A DNA stretch of 64,000 bases, from positions 310,001-374,000 of the forward strand of contig CAVUYZ010000003.1 of NCBI GenBank assembly GCA_963745865.1, given 5' to 3'. Made by a program: the position numbers and the translations under genes. The DNA is from JAHEDH01 sp963745865. Lineage in GTDB: Bacteria > Actinomycetota > Acidimicrobiia > Spongiisociales > ZC4RG35. Below, piece by piece: positions 19,901 to 28,037 of the stretch; position 1 is the stretch's first letter, and each line of letters begins with the position of its first letter. The notes under the pieces were generated by a model. That model was not told the DNA's origin. It saw only the letters and a program-made list of their open reading frames with translations, and searched no databases.

Positions 19901-20383
19901 GATGAGGAGATCCACACCCAGTTCATGGCTGCTTACACCGAGATCGCAGCCGCCTACGAGGAGCACTTCGGCGTGCTCTTCCCGGGGGGCCGTGGCCGCC
20001 TGACGCTTACCGACCCCGACGACCCGATGGCGTCCGGGGTGGAGATCACTGCCCAGCCCGTCGGCAAGAAGGTATCCAAGATGAGCCTGTTGTCGGGTGG
20101 CGAGCGGTCACTGGCGGCACTGGCGTTCCTGTTCGCCGTGTTCAAGGCACGACCGAGCCCGTTCTACATCCTCGACGAGGTCGAAGCGGCCCTCGATGAC
20201 GCCAATCTCCGACGTTTCCTCCGCCTGCTCGACGCATTCAGGGACAGCGCTCAGCTGATGATCATCACCCACCAGCAACAGACGATGGAGACCGGCGATG
20301 TTCTCTATGGCGTGACGATGGAACCTGGCGGCTCGTCGAAGGTCATCGCCAAGTCGATGGTGACGGTCGAACAAACGGTGTGA
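16948..20383 (+). CDS. smc: Chromosome segregation protein SMC (frameshift near 19705)
   Basis: This is the condensin ATPase that compacts and resolves the chromosome. Walker A GPNGSGKS is at residues 31-38. Two long coiled coils flank the hinge (about residues 500-640, SDGFVGAITALLDVPANRAAAV). The ABC signature LLSGGERSLAALAFLFAVFK and Walker B FYILDEVEAALDDAN are at the C-terminus. The first frame stops after ASEEDALGAPAP, and the remaining 230 residues continue one frame over from RPDVDSDDLPGLL. Dropping one C in GCGCCCGCGCCC joins them into about 1145 residues, a standard SMC length. An essential-class protein would not survive losing its Walker B half. Confidence 0.93.
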
Positions 20384-20453
20384 CGAGTGGGCCCTCCTCG
20401 GCTGCGCCGGGTCCATCATTAGCCTGCGGCCACAGTCGATTCTTGGAGCAATA

Positions 20454-21468
20454 GTGGACACTACGACGTATGTGTTGATCGGCCTCGCCGTTCTCGTCGT
20501 CGTGGCTGTCGGCTGGTTCGTTGCCGCCCGGCGACGGCCCACGTCTGTCGCTCGCGAGGTCGCGTCCGCTCGGTCGGCCGACGTCGAACTCGAGACCCGT
20601 CTCTCGAAGACCCGAACTGCGCTCGGTGGGGCACTCCGGAGCGCATTCAGCCGTTCGAGTCTCGATCAGGAGTTCTGGGACCGGCTCGAGGAGGCGCTGA
20701 TCGGTGCCGACGTCGGCGTGACGGCCTCCGCCTCGATCGTATCTCGGGTCAGAGCATCCCAGCCCGACGATTCCAGAGCAGGCGCGCGAGCGCCTCCAAG
20801 CCGAGCTCCTGGCCGCGTTGGCGGGTCGGGATCGCCATCTCGACTTGTCCGGCCATCCGGCCGTGGTGATGGTCGTCGGAGTGAACGGGACCGGGAAGAC
20901 GACATCGATCGCAAAGATCGCGGCCCGACTCGACAGACAGGGCGTCGCCCCGCTGCTCGGGGCGGCCGACACGTTCCGGGCTGCCGCCGATACGCAGCTC
21001 AGAACCTGGGCCGACCGTGTCGGCGTCGACATCGTCGCCGGCCAGGAGGGGTCCGATCCGGCGGCGGTGGCCTTCGATGCATTCCAGGCGGCGCGAGCGA
21101 GGGGCAAGGACGTCGTGATCATCGACACTGCCGGCCGTCTGCAGTCGAAGAAGAACCTCATGGGGGAGCTGTCCAAGATTCGGAGGGTGGTGGAGCGTGA
21201 AGCGGGTTCGATCGACGAGACGCTGTTGGTTCTCGACGCGACCTCGGGCCAGAACGGCATGGTGCAGGCCGAGAGCTTTCTCGAGGCCGTCGGGGTGACG
21301 GGTATCGTGTTGACCAAGTTGGACGGAACCGCGCGAGGGGGGATCGTCATCGCCATCGAATCGCAGCTGCAGCTTCCCGTCAAGTTCATCGGTGTGGGTG
21401 AAGGAGTCGACGATCTGATTCCCTTCGACCCCGAAACATTCGTCGCCGCCCTGCTGGCCGACGCATGA
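20454..21468 (+). CDS. ftsY: Signal recognition particle receptor FtsY (frameshift near 20765)
   Basis: This is the SRP receptor GTPase that docks Ffh-bound ribosomes at the membrane. The N-terminal hydrophobic helix (YVLIGLAVLVVVAVGWFV) is a membrane anchor. The N domain then breaks frame after RVRASQP and resumes one frame over (IPEQARERLQAELLAALAG). The G domain is intact: GVNGTGKTTSIAKI, DTFRAAADTQL, DTAGRLQSKKNLM and TKLDGTARGG. Joined length is about 338 residues with a GTG start. Its partner ffh is at 31.6 kb. Confidence 0.93.
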
Positions 21469-21854
21469 GGACCGACCAGGAACTGATCGATGCCGCCCGA
21501 GCGGCAGCAGAGAAGGCCTATGCGCGGTATTCGGGGTTCCGGGTCGGCTGCGCCGTTCTCACCAGCGAGGGGGCAATGTTCTCCAGCGCCAACGTCGAGA
21601 ACGCGTCGTATCCGGTCTCGCAGTGTGCCGAGGCGAACGCCATCAATTTCGCCGTCAGCCAGGGGATGACCGAGATACCCGTGGTGGCGGTGGCCTGTAT
21701 CGACGCGACCACGGTCGACCAGGCCTATCCCTGCGGTCGCTGCCGCCAGATCATGTCGGAGTTCGGCGTCGAGCGCGTACTCGTCACCACCGTGGATGGC
21801 GAGGTCCGTGAGCACGCGTTCGACGATCTCTTACCCCACCGCTTCGATCTCTGA
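21465..21854 (+). CDS. cdd: Cytidine deaminase
   Basis: This zinc enzyme converts (deoxy)cytidine to (deoxy)uridine. At 129 residues it is the small tetrameric type. The zinc and catalytic residues are visible: CAEANAI (Cys and catalytic Glu) and PCGRCRQIM (two Cys ligands). The ATG overlaps the ftsY stop by four bases. It fits functionally with the upp/deoA/deoB salvage genes 5-7 kb downstream, though it is not in their operon. Confidence 0.95.
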   Translation: MRTDQELIDAARAAAEKAYARYSGFRVGCAVLTSEGAMFSSANVENASYPVSQCAEANAINFAVSQGMTEIPVVAVACIDATTVDQAYPCGRCRQIMSEFGVERVLVTTVDGEVREHAFDDLLPHRFDL

Positions 21855-21856
21855 GA

Positions 21857-21871
21857 GCCGACCTCGTCGGC
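21857..21871. terminator. Short hairpin between convergent cdd and ppk2
   Basis: GCCGAC-CTC-GTCGGC can fold into a 6-bp stem with a three-base loop, starting two bases after the cdd stop. No T-run follows; instead the heptamer repeat begins. It is a possible terminator for cdd. Confidence 0.45.
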
Positions 21872-21872
21872 C

Positions 21873-21900
21873 AAGAGCCATGAGCCAAGAGCCAAGAGCC
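21873..21900. repeat. Four tandem heptamers (AAGAGCC family)
   Basis: The heptamers AAGAGCC, ATGAGCC, AAGAGCC and AAGAGCC follow each other without spacers in the 61-base gap between convergent genes. The same degenerate heptamer family recurs at 54565-54699, also between convergent genes. Confidence 0.85.
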
Positions 21901-21915
21901 TTCTCCTGATAGCGC

Positions 21916-22752
21916 TCAGAACCGCCGAGGCACGAATGTCTGCTCGTCGATCGGAGGACGAACGTACGCACCGGTTGGTTTGGGACGCGGTTCCAGGTCG
22001 AACGGCTCGGGCGTGAGGTCCTCATAGGGAATCTGCTCGAGCAGGTGGGTCATGCAGTTGAGCCTGGCGTGGCGTTTGACGCTTCCGTCCACTACGAACC
22101 AGGGTGACTGTTTCGTGTCTGTGTGGGCGAACATCTCGTCCTTGGCGACCGAGTACTCCTGCCATCGCTCCCGGGATTCGAGATCCATCGGCGAGAGTTT
22201 CCAGCGCTTCGTGGGGTCGTCGATCCGGGACTGGAACCGCTTCTCCTGCTCTGCATCCGAGACGGAGAACCAGTACTTGATCAGGATGATGCCGTCGCGA
22301 ATCAGCATTCGCTCGAACTGCGGGCACGAGCGCATGAACCGATCGACCTCTTCCTCGTTCGCAAAACCCATGACTCGCTCGACGCCGGGGCGGTTGTACC
22401 AGCTGCGGTCGAAGAGGACGATCTCGCCTGCCGCAGGGAGATGTGCGACGTAGCGCTGGAAGTACCACTGGGTCTTTTCGCGGTCCGATGGTGCCGGGAG
22501 CGCGACCACTCGCACGATCCGGGGATTGGTCGGACCGGCGATTCGCTTGATGACACCGCCCTTGCCGGCAGCGTCGCGTCCCTCGAAGAGGACGACGACC
22601 CTGAGTCCTTGGCTCCTGACCCATTCCTGGAGCTTGACGAGTTCGATCTCGAGTGCGCGGAGCTCGGCCTCGTAGATCTTCTTCTTGAGTCGGCCATCCT
22701 TGCCGTAGGCGTCCGGTCCGTGCTTGCGCTGGTCGTCCGTCGACGTTGCCAT
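21916..22752 (-). CDS. ppk2: Polyphosphate kinase 2 (PPK2 family)
   Basis: PPK2 enzymes transfer phosphate between polyphosphate and nucleotides; single-domain forms like this 278-residue one usually make NTPs or NDPs from polyphosphate. The Walker A loop FEGRDAAGKGG, a Walker B/lid region LFDRSWYNRPGVERVMGF, and EKRFQSRIDDPTKRWKLSPMD are visible. The start at 22752 is chosen because AGGAGG stands seven bases upstream; the open frame extends 13 residues further without a good site. It is convergent with cdd. Substrate preference (GDP, ADP or AMP) cannot be read from sequence here. Confidence 0.9.
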   Translation of the reverse strand: MATSTDDQRKHGPDAYGKDGRLKKKIYEAELRALEIELVKLQEWVRSQGLRVVVLFEGRDAAGKGGVIKRIAGPTNPRIVRVVALPAPSDREKTQWYFQRYVAHLPAAGEIVLFDRSWYNRPGVERVMGFANEEEVDRFMRSCPQFERMLIRDGIILIKYWFSVSDAEQEKRFQSRIDDPTKRWKLSPMDLESRERWQEYSVAKDEMFAHTDTKQSPWFVVDGSVKRHARLNCMTHLLEQIPYEDLTPEPFDLEPRPKPTGAYVRPPIDEQTFVPRRF

Positions 22753-22834
22753 ACACCATCCTCCTGTATCCCGACACGCTCGATCGATCACACTACGACC
22801 GTGTACATCTGGCTGTCGGGCAGAGTCGGCTGTT

Positions 22835-22852
22835 GTGTCATCCGGGTGACAC
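22835..22852. promoter_or_regulatory. 18-bp near-perfect palindrome upstream of ppk2
   Basis: The arms GTGTCA and TGACAC flank a six-base centre, with two mismatched positions in the full 18 bases. It lies 83 bases before the ppk2 start in the 141-base gap after the DUF3052 gene, so it is a candidate operator. No dedicated regulator is adjacent. Confidence 0.35.
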
Positions 22853-22893
22853 CGACCTCGCGGGGCGCGAGCTTCCGGTGACCCGGCTCGGGA

Positions 22894-23346
22894 TCAGTCA
22901 GGATCCGGCCAGGCCCGGCGGTTCTCACGCCTGACGGAGAACTTGAGGCCGGACCAGGTCGAGTCGATGGCGCACACCTTGACATCGACCAGCCCGGTCG
23001 GGAGAAAGAGGTCCCGAAGTCGATCCTCGGTGATGTCGGTGGGGACGCCGGACGCCTTCTTCGGCCACGCCACCCAGATCGACCCGGTCGACGGGATGCG
23101 GCCCATCGCCTGTTCGAAGAGCTCGACGAGTCGGGCTGACGAGGTCGAGAAACACACCACCAGATCGGCCCGGGCCGCAGTACCGGTCACGAACTCGACG
23201 TCCTCGGGGTGGCCTTCGAGGAGATCGACGAAGCCGGGGGGCGGTTCGAGGAGCGCCACGGTCACACCATCGGCCATCCCGAGCTTCTTCCACAGCGGAG
23301 TCCCCGAGTACCCGGCTGAGCCCCGACGTTGCCGATGTTCGGTCAC
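22894..23346 (-). CDS. DUF3052 domain protein
   Basis: The 150-residue soluble protein matches the actinobacterial DUF3052 pattern: SAGYSGTPLWKKLGM near the N-terminus, VALLEPPPGF, and a C-terminal GSIWVAWPKKASGVPTDITED with VDVKVCAIDSTWSGLKFSVR. The family's biochemical role is unknown to me. It is a minus-strand gene just downstream of the etf pair and could be cotranscribed with them, as the etfA stop is 22 bases before its start. Confidence 0.85.
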   Translation of the reverse strand: MTEHRQRRGSAGYSGTPLWKKLGMADGVTVALLEPPPGFVDLLEGHPEDVEFVTGTAARADLVVCFSTSSARLVELFEQAMGRIPSTGSIWVAWPKKASGVPTDITEDRLRDLFLPTGLVDVKVCAIDSTWSGLKFSVRRENRRAWPDPD

Positions 23347-23368
23347 GGATGCATCCGTCTCGGTGGTC

Positions 23369-24319
23369 TCAGGCTCGCTTGTCGAGTTCTTCGGCCAGCT
23401 TGGGGAGGACGTTGTTCACGTCGCCCACGATGCCGAGGTCGGCGACGTCGAAGATCGGAGCGTCTGGGTCCTTGTTGATCGCGATGATCGTCTTGGAGTC
23501 CTTCATTCCGACCAGATGTTGCATGGCACCGGAGATCCCGGCGGCAATGTAGACGTCGGGCTTGACCGTCTTTCCGGTCTGACCGACCTGTTTCGAATAC
23601 GGCACCCATCCCGCGTCGACGATCGCTCGGGTGGCACCGGTGGCCGCCTTCAGGGGCTTGGCCACATTCTCGATCATCTCGTATTTCTCGGCGCTGCCGA
23701 GCCCGCGACCGCCGGCGACGATGACCGCCGCCTCTTCGAGCTGCGGGCCCTCCTTCTGCTCGACGTGTGACTCGGTGACCCGGGCGCTCGACCTGCCAGC
23801 CTCGACGGGTGCGACGTTGGTGACCGATGGCATGCCGCCCCCGCTCGGCTCGGCAGTGAAGCTCTTTGGCCTCACCACCACCAGGAAGGGCGCCGAACCG
23901 GTCAATCTGGATGTCACGATTTGCGATCCACCGAAGATCTCGTGCTGCGCCTCGGCTGTGTCGCCGAGGGAGACGTCGATGGCATTCGACAGCACCGGCT
24001 TGCCCAGCTTGGCAGAGAGGCGCCCGGCGACGTCTCGGTCGTCATACGCCTGTCCGAACATGATGAGATCAGGGGAGTCTGATTCGATCAGCTGGGCCAT
24101 CGTCGCGGCGACAGTGCCCGAAACGAGCGATTCACCCGGGTCGATGTGCAGGACCTTGGCTGCTCCATGGTCTCCCACCGCCGCGAACCCGGCGTCGGAT
24201 CCGGCACCCACGTAGATGGCGGTGACGTCTCCGAGCTCGCGAGCCTTGGTGAGCAGCTCGAGACTCAGCGAGGTTGGTGCTCCGTCGAATTCTTGTGTGA
24301 AGACCCATACATCCGTCAT
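23369..24319 (-). CDS. etfA: Electron transfer flavoprotein, alpha subunit
   Basis: With EtfB this forms the FAD- and AMP-containing heterodimer that passes electrons from acyl-CoA dehydrogenases to ETF-quinone oxidoreductase. The protein has 316 residues. The C-terminal FAD-binding region is visible: GGRGLGSAEKYEMIENVA, GATRAIVDAGWVPYSKQVGQTG, KPDVYIAAGISGAMQHLVGMKDSKTIIAINKD. The N-terminal domain resembles the alpha-type nucleotide fold. Its start follows the etfB stop by one base. Confidence 0.95.
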   Translation of the reverse strand: MTDVWVFTQEFDGAPTSLSLELLTKARELGDVTAIYVGAGSDAGFAAVGDHGAAKVLHIDPGESLVSGTVAATMAQLIESDSPDLIMFGQAYDDRDVAGRLSAKLGKPVLSNAIDVSLGDTAEAQHEIFGGSQIVTSRLTGSAPFLVVVRPKSFTAEPSGGGMPSVTNVAPVEAGRSSARVTESHVEQKEGPQLEEAAVIVAGGRGLGSAEKYEMIENVAKPLKAATGATRAIVDAGWVPYSKQVGQTGKTVKPDVYIAAGISGAMQHLVGMKDSKTIIAINKDPDAPIFDVADLGIVGDVNNVLPKLAEELDKRA

Positions 24320-24320
24320 C

Positions 24321-25079
24321 TCAGATCACCTTCGCTTGCTCGAGCTTCTCGACGATGCGGAGATGTGCCTCGCCGTCGTCCTCGATCTTCTCGCCGCCCG
24401 ATCGCTCGGGAGCGTCGACGATGGCAGCGACGGTCTGACCGATCTCTGTGTCGACGCCGAGATCGGCGATCGTCAGTGTGTCGACCGGCTTCTTCTTGGC
24501 GTCCATGATTCCCTTGAACGTGGGATACCGCGGTTCGACGACCCCCGCTGTCACCGAGACGAGAGCAGGAAGGGTCGCTTCGACCACGTCGAAGCCGAGG
24601 TCGGTTTGGCGATCGATCGTGATGTCGCCGTCGGTGATCCCGATCTTGGTGGCGTAGGTGAGGGCAGGCACGTCGAGGAACTCGGCGATCATCTGCGGGA
24701 CCACTCCGGAGTATCCGTCGGTCGATTCGGTCCCGGCGATCACGAGATCGAATTCTTCCCGTCCGATCGCCGCAGCGAGGACACGCGCCGTCGTGAGCGC
24801 ATCCGAGCCGCGCAGGTCGGAGTCGTCGACGACGATGGCCCGGTCGGCACCCATAGCGAGAGCCTGTCGGATCCCCTGCATGTTCCCGGTGGGTCCCATG
24901 GTCACGAGGGTGACCGTCCCATCGTTCTCCTGTGCGAGCTGGAGTCCCATCTCGACCCCGTATCGGTCGGTGTCGTCCAGAACCTGCTCACTCGGCCGAA
25001 CCAGCCAGTGGCTGTCGGGTTCGAGCGTGTAGGGGCTGGCCGGGTCGGGGATCTGCTTGACGCAGACGACCACCTTCAT
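24321..25079 (-). CDS. etfB: Electron transfer flavoprotein, beta subunit
   Basis: The 252-residue AMP-binding beta subunit begins MKVVVCVKQIPDP, the standard EtfB N-terminus. It has the core DRYGVEMGLQLAQE, LAMGADRAIVVDD and the ETF-beta signature region (FDLVIAGTESTDGYSGVVPQMIAEFLDVP). AAGGAG sits eight bases before the ATG. It is the first gene of the pair, preceded by a 24-bp palindrome that is a likely regulator site. Fatty-acid or amino-acid oxidation is the expected source of its electrons. Confidence 0.95.
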   Translation of the reverse strand: MKVVVCVKQIPDPASPYTLEPDSHWLVRPSEQVLDDTDRYGVEMGLQLAQENDGTVTLVTMGPTGNMQGIRQALAMGADRAIVVDDSDLRGSDALTTARVLAAAIGREEFDLVIAGTESTDGYSGVVPQMIAEFLDVPALTYATKIGITDGDITIDRQTDLGFDVVEATLPALVSVTAGVVEPRYPTFKGIMDAKKKPVDTLTIADLGVDTEIGQTVAAIVDAPERSGGEKIEDDGEAHLRIVEKLEQAKVI

Positions 25080-25113
25080 CGGCTGTCTCCTTCGGTCGTT
25101 TCGAGGGTCTGAG

Positions 25114-25137
25114 GTTACCGACCAAACGGTCTGTAAC
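25114..25137. promoter_or_regulatory. 24-bp palindrome upstream of etfBA, TetR-type operator candidate
   Basis: The arms GTTACCGACC and GGTCTGTAAC face each other across four bases, with nine of ten arm positions complementary. The element begins 35 bases before the etfB start on the minus strand, where a promoter is expected. The size, symmetry and GACC/GGTC half-sites resemble operators of TetR-family repressors of lipid catabolism. No TetR gene is in the window, so the regulator is inferred only. Confidence 0.6.
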
Positions 25138-25214
25138 AGAATCGTGTGATGGTGCCGGCCACGGTCAACCGTACACCGTCGGTCGGTGTGAGATCTTCCG
25201 GTGATTGGAGAGAA

Positions 25215-26534
25215 TCAGGACTGCGAGGCGGTGATCCGATCAACGACCATATCGGACGACTCGGGGGCGGTTTCGGTGATCGTCCATGCGTTCGCGAAGG
25301 ATGCGGACCGCCTCGTCGAGCCTCGCTTGGTGTCGATACTCGATGCGGGCAATCGACATCACCCTGGCTGACCGCGTCACCCGGCTTGGCGAGCAGGGTG
25401 ATCCCGACACCGGGGTCGATGGTGTCTTCCTTTCGAGTGCGCCCCGCCCCGAGCCGCATCGCCGCCACGCCGACGGTTCGCGCATCGCAGGCACCGATGT
25501 ATCCGTCCTCGGGCGAGGTGACATCCTCGTATCGTCCGGCGGACGGGAGCAGGGTCTCGTCCTCGATGACACGCGGATCTCCGTCCTGCTCGGCGATCGC
25601 CTGGCCGAACTTCTCCATGGCCCGCCCGGACTCGACCGCGGCACGCAGGCGAGCACCAGCGTCCGTCGGGTCCGGTGAGATTCCCGAGGCGATGAGCATC
25701 TCCGCTCCCAGCGCCATGGTCAGCGTCGTCAGGTCTTCGGGCCCCTCCCCACGGAGCACGGCCAGAGATTCGCGGATCTCGTTGGCGTTGCCGATCTCGT
25801 ACCCCAGCGGGGTGTTCATTTCGGTGAGAAGCGCAATCGTTGCAACGCCATGGGATGTGCCGATGCCGACCATCGTCTCTGCCAGCCGTCGGGAGTCCTC
25901 GATGTCGGTCATGAATGCCCCCTTCCCGAACTTGACGTCGAGGACCAGCGAGTCGAGACCCTCTGCCAGTTTCTTCGACATGATCGAACTGGCGATGAGC
26001 GGAATCGAGGCGACGGTGCCAGAGGCGTCGCGGAGTGCATAGAGCTTGCGGTCCGCCGGCGCCAGCGCATCCGATTGACCGGCGAGGACCATTCCAGTTC
26101 GAGCGAGGATCGATCGGAACCGGCGATGGTCGAGATCGGTCTTGAAGCCCGGGATCGACTCGAGTTTGTCGAGAGTTCCCCCGGTGTGTCCGAGGCCGCG
26201 ACCCGAGATCATCGGGACCGCAACGCCGCAGGCATGCCACGATCGGGACGAGGGGGATCGACACCTTGTCGCCGACACCGCCGGTGGAGTGCTTGTCGGA
26301 CTTCGGGGCCTCGATGTCGGAGAAGTCGAGCACGTCTCCCGAGTGGAGCATGGCTTCGGTCCAGTCGGCCAGTTCGGCATCGTCCAACCCGTTGAGGAAG
26401 ATCGCCATCGCCATCGCCGACATCTGGTAGTCGGCAACCGTGCCCGCGGTGTACGAAGAGATCAGCCAGTCGATTTCGTCGGTCTCCAGGCGACCCCCGT
26501 CGCGCTTGCGTTCGATCAATTCGACAGCGTTCAT
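25215..26534 (-). CDS. deoA: Thymidine/pyrimidine-nucleoside phosphorylase (three frameshifts)
   Basis: This enzyme phosphorolyses thymidine, deoxyuridine or uridine to base and (deoxy)ribose-1-phosphate. The N-terminus starts MNAVELIERKRDGGRLETDEI with the phosphate loop KHSTGGVGDK. After IPLVPIVA the frame changes near 26232 and continues with the family signature SGRGLGHTGGTLDKLE. Near 25360 it changes again (QGDV to IARIEYRHQARLDEAVRIL) and probably once more near 25285, giving the natural tail ITETAPESSDMVVDRITASQS with a stop at 25215. Joined length is about 439 residues, normal for the family. If the last shift is wrong, the gene ends at 25240. The start overlaps the deoB stop. Confidence 0.88.
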
Positions 26535-27715
26535 GGTCGGCTGATCTCTGCGAGGAAGGAGTCGCCCTGATACGGCATCGGGATGCCGAGGCCCTCCGAG
26601 ATGGTGGCGGCGATGTCGCAGAACTGCTGGCGAATACCGAGATCGACACCGTCGGCATTCATTCCGCCGACCAGCAGTGGCACATATTCCCGGGTGTGGT
26701 CGGTGTCGCCGTCCGTCGGGTCGTTGCCGTGGTCGGCGGTGATGAACAGCAGATCATCTTCGGCCAGGGCGTCGAGTAGATCGGGGAGATAGCGGTCGAT
26801 CAGTTCGAGGCCCTCGGCATATCCCTGCGGGTTCTCGCGATGGCCGTATGTCATGTCGAGGTCGACCAGGTTCGTGAAGATGATGCCGCGCGCCGTGCGG
26901 TCGCGGATGGCTTCGAGCGTCTTGATGAGGCCGTCTTCGTCGCCCTCGGTGTGTACGGCGTCGGTGAGCCCGCGCCCCGAGAACAGATCCTCGATCTTGC
27001 CGATTCCGAAGACCTCATATCCCATCTCCTTGGCGTTGTCGAGCACGGTCAGCGCTGGAGGTGGCATGGCGAAGTCGTGGCGGTCGTAGGTCCGCTGGAA
27101 CGAGCCGGGATCGCCATGGAACGGCCTGGCGATGACCCGGCCGATGTTGAAGTCGTTGCAGTGACGGCGGGCGATCCGGCAGATCTCGTAGAGACGCTCC
27201 AGCGGTATCACGTCGGTGTGGGCGGCGATCTGGAACACCGAGTCGGCCGAGGTGTAGAGGATGGGATTTCCGGTCTCGAGATGCTCCGGACCGAGCTTCT
27301 CGATGATCACGGTCCCCGAAGCCGCATAGTTGCCGATGAACTCGACGCCGGCCTCCATCTCGATCGACTCGACGAGCTTCGGGGGAAAACCGGTGTCGGT
27401 GAACGTCGCCTGCGGCTCGGTGGTGACCAGACCGGCGATCTCCCAGTGTCCCGTGGTCGAGTCCTTGCCGGCGGAAGCCTCCCGACTGCGGCCATATGCC
27501 ATCAGGGGCGCATCGGCGGGTGGTACGCCCTCGATGGCGCCATGGAGGTTCCCGAGGCCGGCCGCTGCGAAGTGGGGGAGGTCGAGACCGCCGACGGCGG
27601 TTGCGGTGTGGCCGAGGGTGTCAGACCCTTCGTCCCCGTACTCGGCGGCGTCCGGCGCCTCGCCGGCTCCAACCGAGTCCATGACGACGATGATCGCTCT
27701 GTTGATCGATGTCAT
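26531..27715 (-). CDS. deoB: Phosphopentomutase
   Basis: This enzyme converts (deoxy)ribose-1-phosphate made by nucleoside phosphorylases to the 5-phosphate. The 394-residue alkaline-phosphatase-fold metalloenzyme has metal and catalytic sites visible at MDSVGAGEAPDA, GKDSTTGHWEIAG (catalytic Thr), HTDVIPLERLY and ITADHGNDPT with DTDHTREYVP. It lies between the alkyltransferase-like gene and deoA on the minus strand, with overlapping ends to deoA, so substrate handoff from DeoA to DeoB is encoded in one operon. Confidence 0.95.
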   Translation of the reverse strand: MTSINRAIIVVMDSVGAGEAPDAAEYGDEGSDTLGHTATAVGGLDLPHFAAAGLGNLHGAIEGVPPADAPLMAYGRSREASAGKDSTTGHWEIAGLVTTEPQATFTDTGFPPKLVESIEMEAGVEFIGNYAASGTVIIEKLGPEHLETGNPILYTSADSVFQIAAHTDVIPLERLYEICRIARRHCNDFNIGRVIARPFHGDPGSFQRTYDRHDFAMPPPALTVLDNAKEMGYEVFGIGKIEDLFSGRGLTDAVHTEGDEDGLIKTLEAIRDRTARGIIFTNLVDLDMTYGHRENPQGYAEGLELIDRYLPDLLDALAEDDLLFITADHGNDPTDGDTDHTREYVPLLVGGMNADGVDLGIRQQFCDIAATISEGLGIPMPYQGDSFLAEISRP

Positions 27716-28037
27716 GACTCCAGTATGGCGGACGGTCGGGGGAGAGTGGCCCCCACCCGTTCAGGACATCAGACGTAAGCGTGTGCGGGTCGATGGTCCA
27801 CCCTTCGGATTCGAGCAACTGGGTCTGCCGATTCGGCGATGGCGAGGTGATCCGGCCTGCTGCGTTCACGACCCGCCACCACGGGATGTCGTCGCCAGGC
27901 GTCGAGCGGAGAATTGCCCCCACGGCGCGCGCCGCCCCTGGCTTGCCTGCTTCGGCCGCCACGTCGCCGTAGCTGAGGACCGTTCCGGTGGGAATCGATC
28001 GGACCACGGCAATCACCGCACTGGCGAATTCGGTCAC
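27621..28037 (-). CDS. Alkyltransferase-like (ATL) DNA-binding protein of the MGMT family, C-terminus uncertain
   Basis: The protein matches the DNA-binding domain of O6-alkylguanine transferases (SIPTGTVLSYGDVAAEAGKPGAARAVG), but the active-site PCHRV is PWWRV at residues 52-56: Trp53 replaces the acceptor cysteine. It therefore cannot accept alkyl groups and should act as an ATL protein that flags O6-alkylguanine for nucleotide excision repair. The recognisable domain ends near residue 95. The frame runs on 95 bases into deoB, which suggests either a frameshift near 27770 or an overlong reading; a stop at 27769 exists in the neighbouring frame. The start overlaps the upp stop. Confidence 0.8.
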   Translation of the reverse strand: MTEFASAVIAVVRSIPTGTVLSYGDVAAEAGKPGAARAVGAILRSTPGDDIPWWRVVNAAGRITSPSPNRQTQLLESEGWTIDPHTLTSDVLNGWGPLSPDRPPYWSHDIDQQSDHRRHGLGWSRRGAGRRRVRGRRV

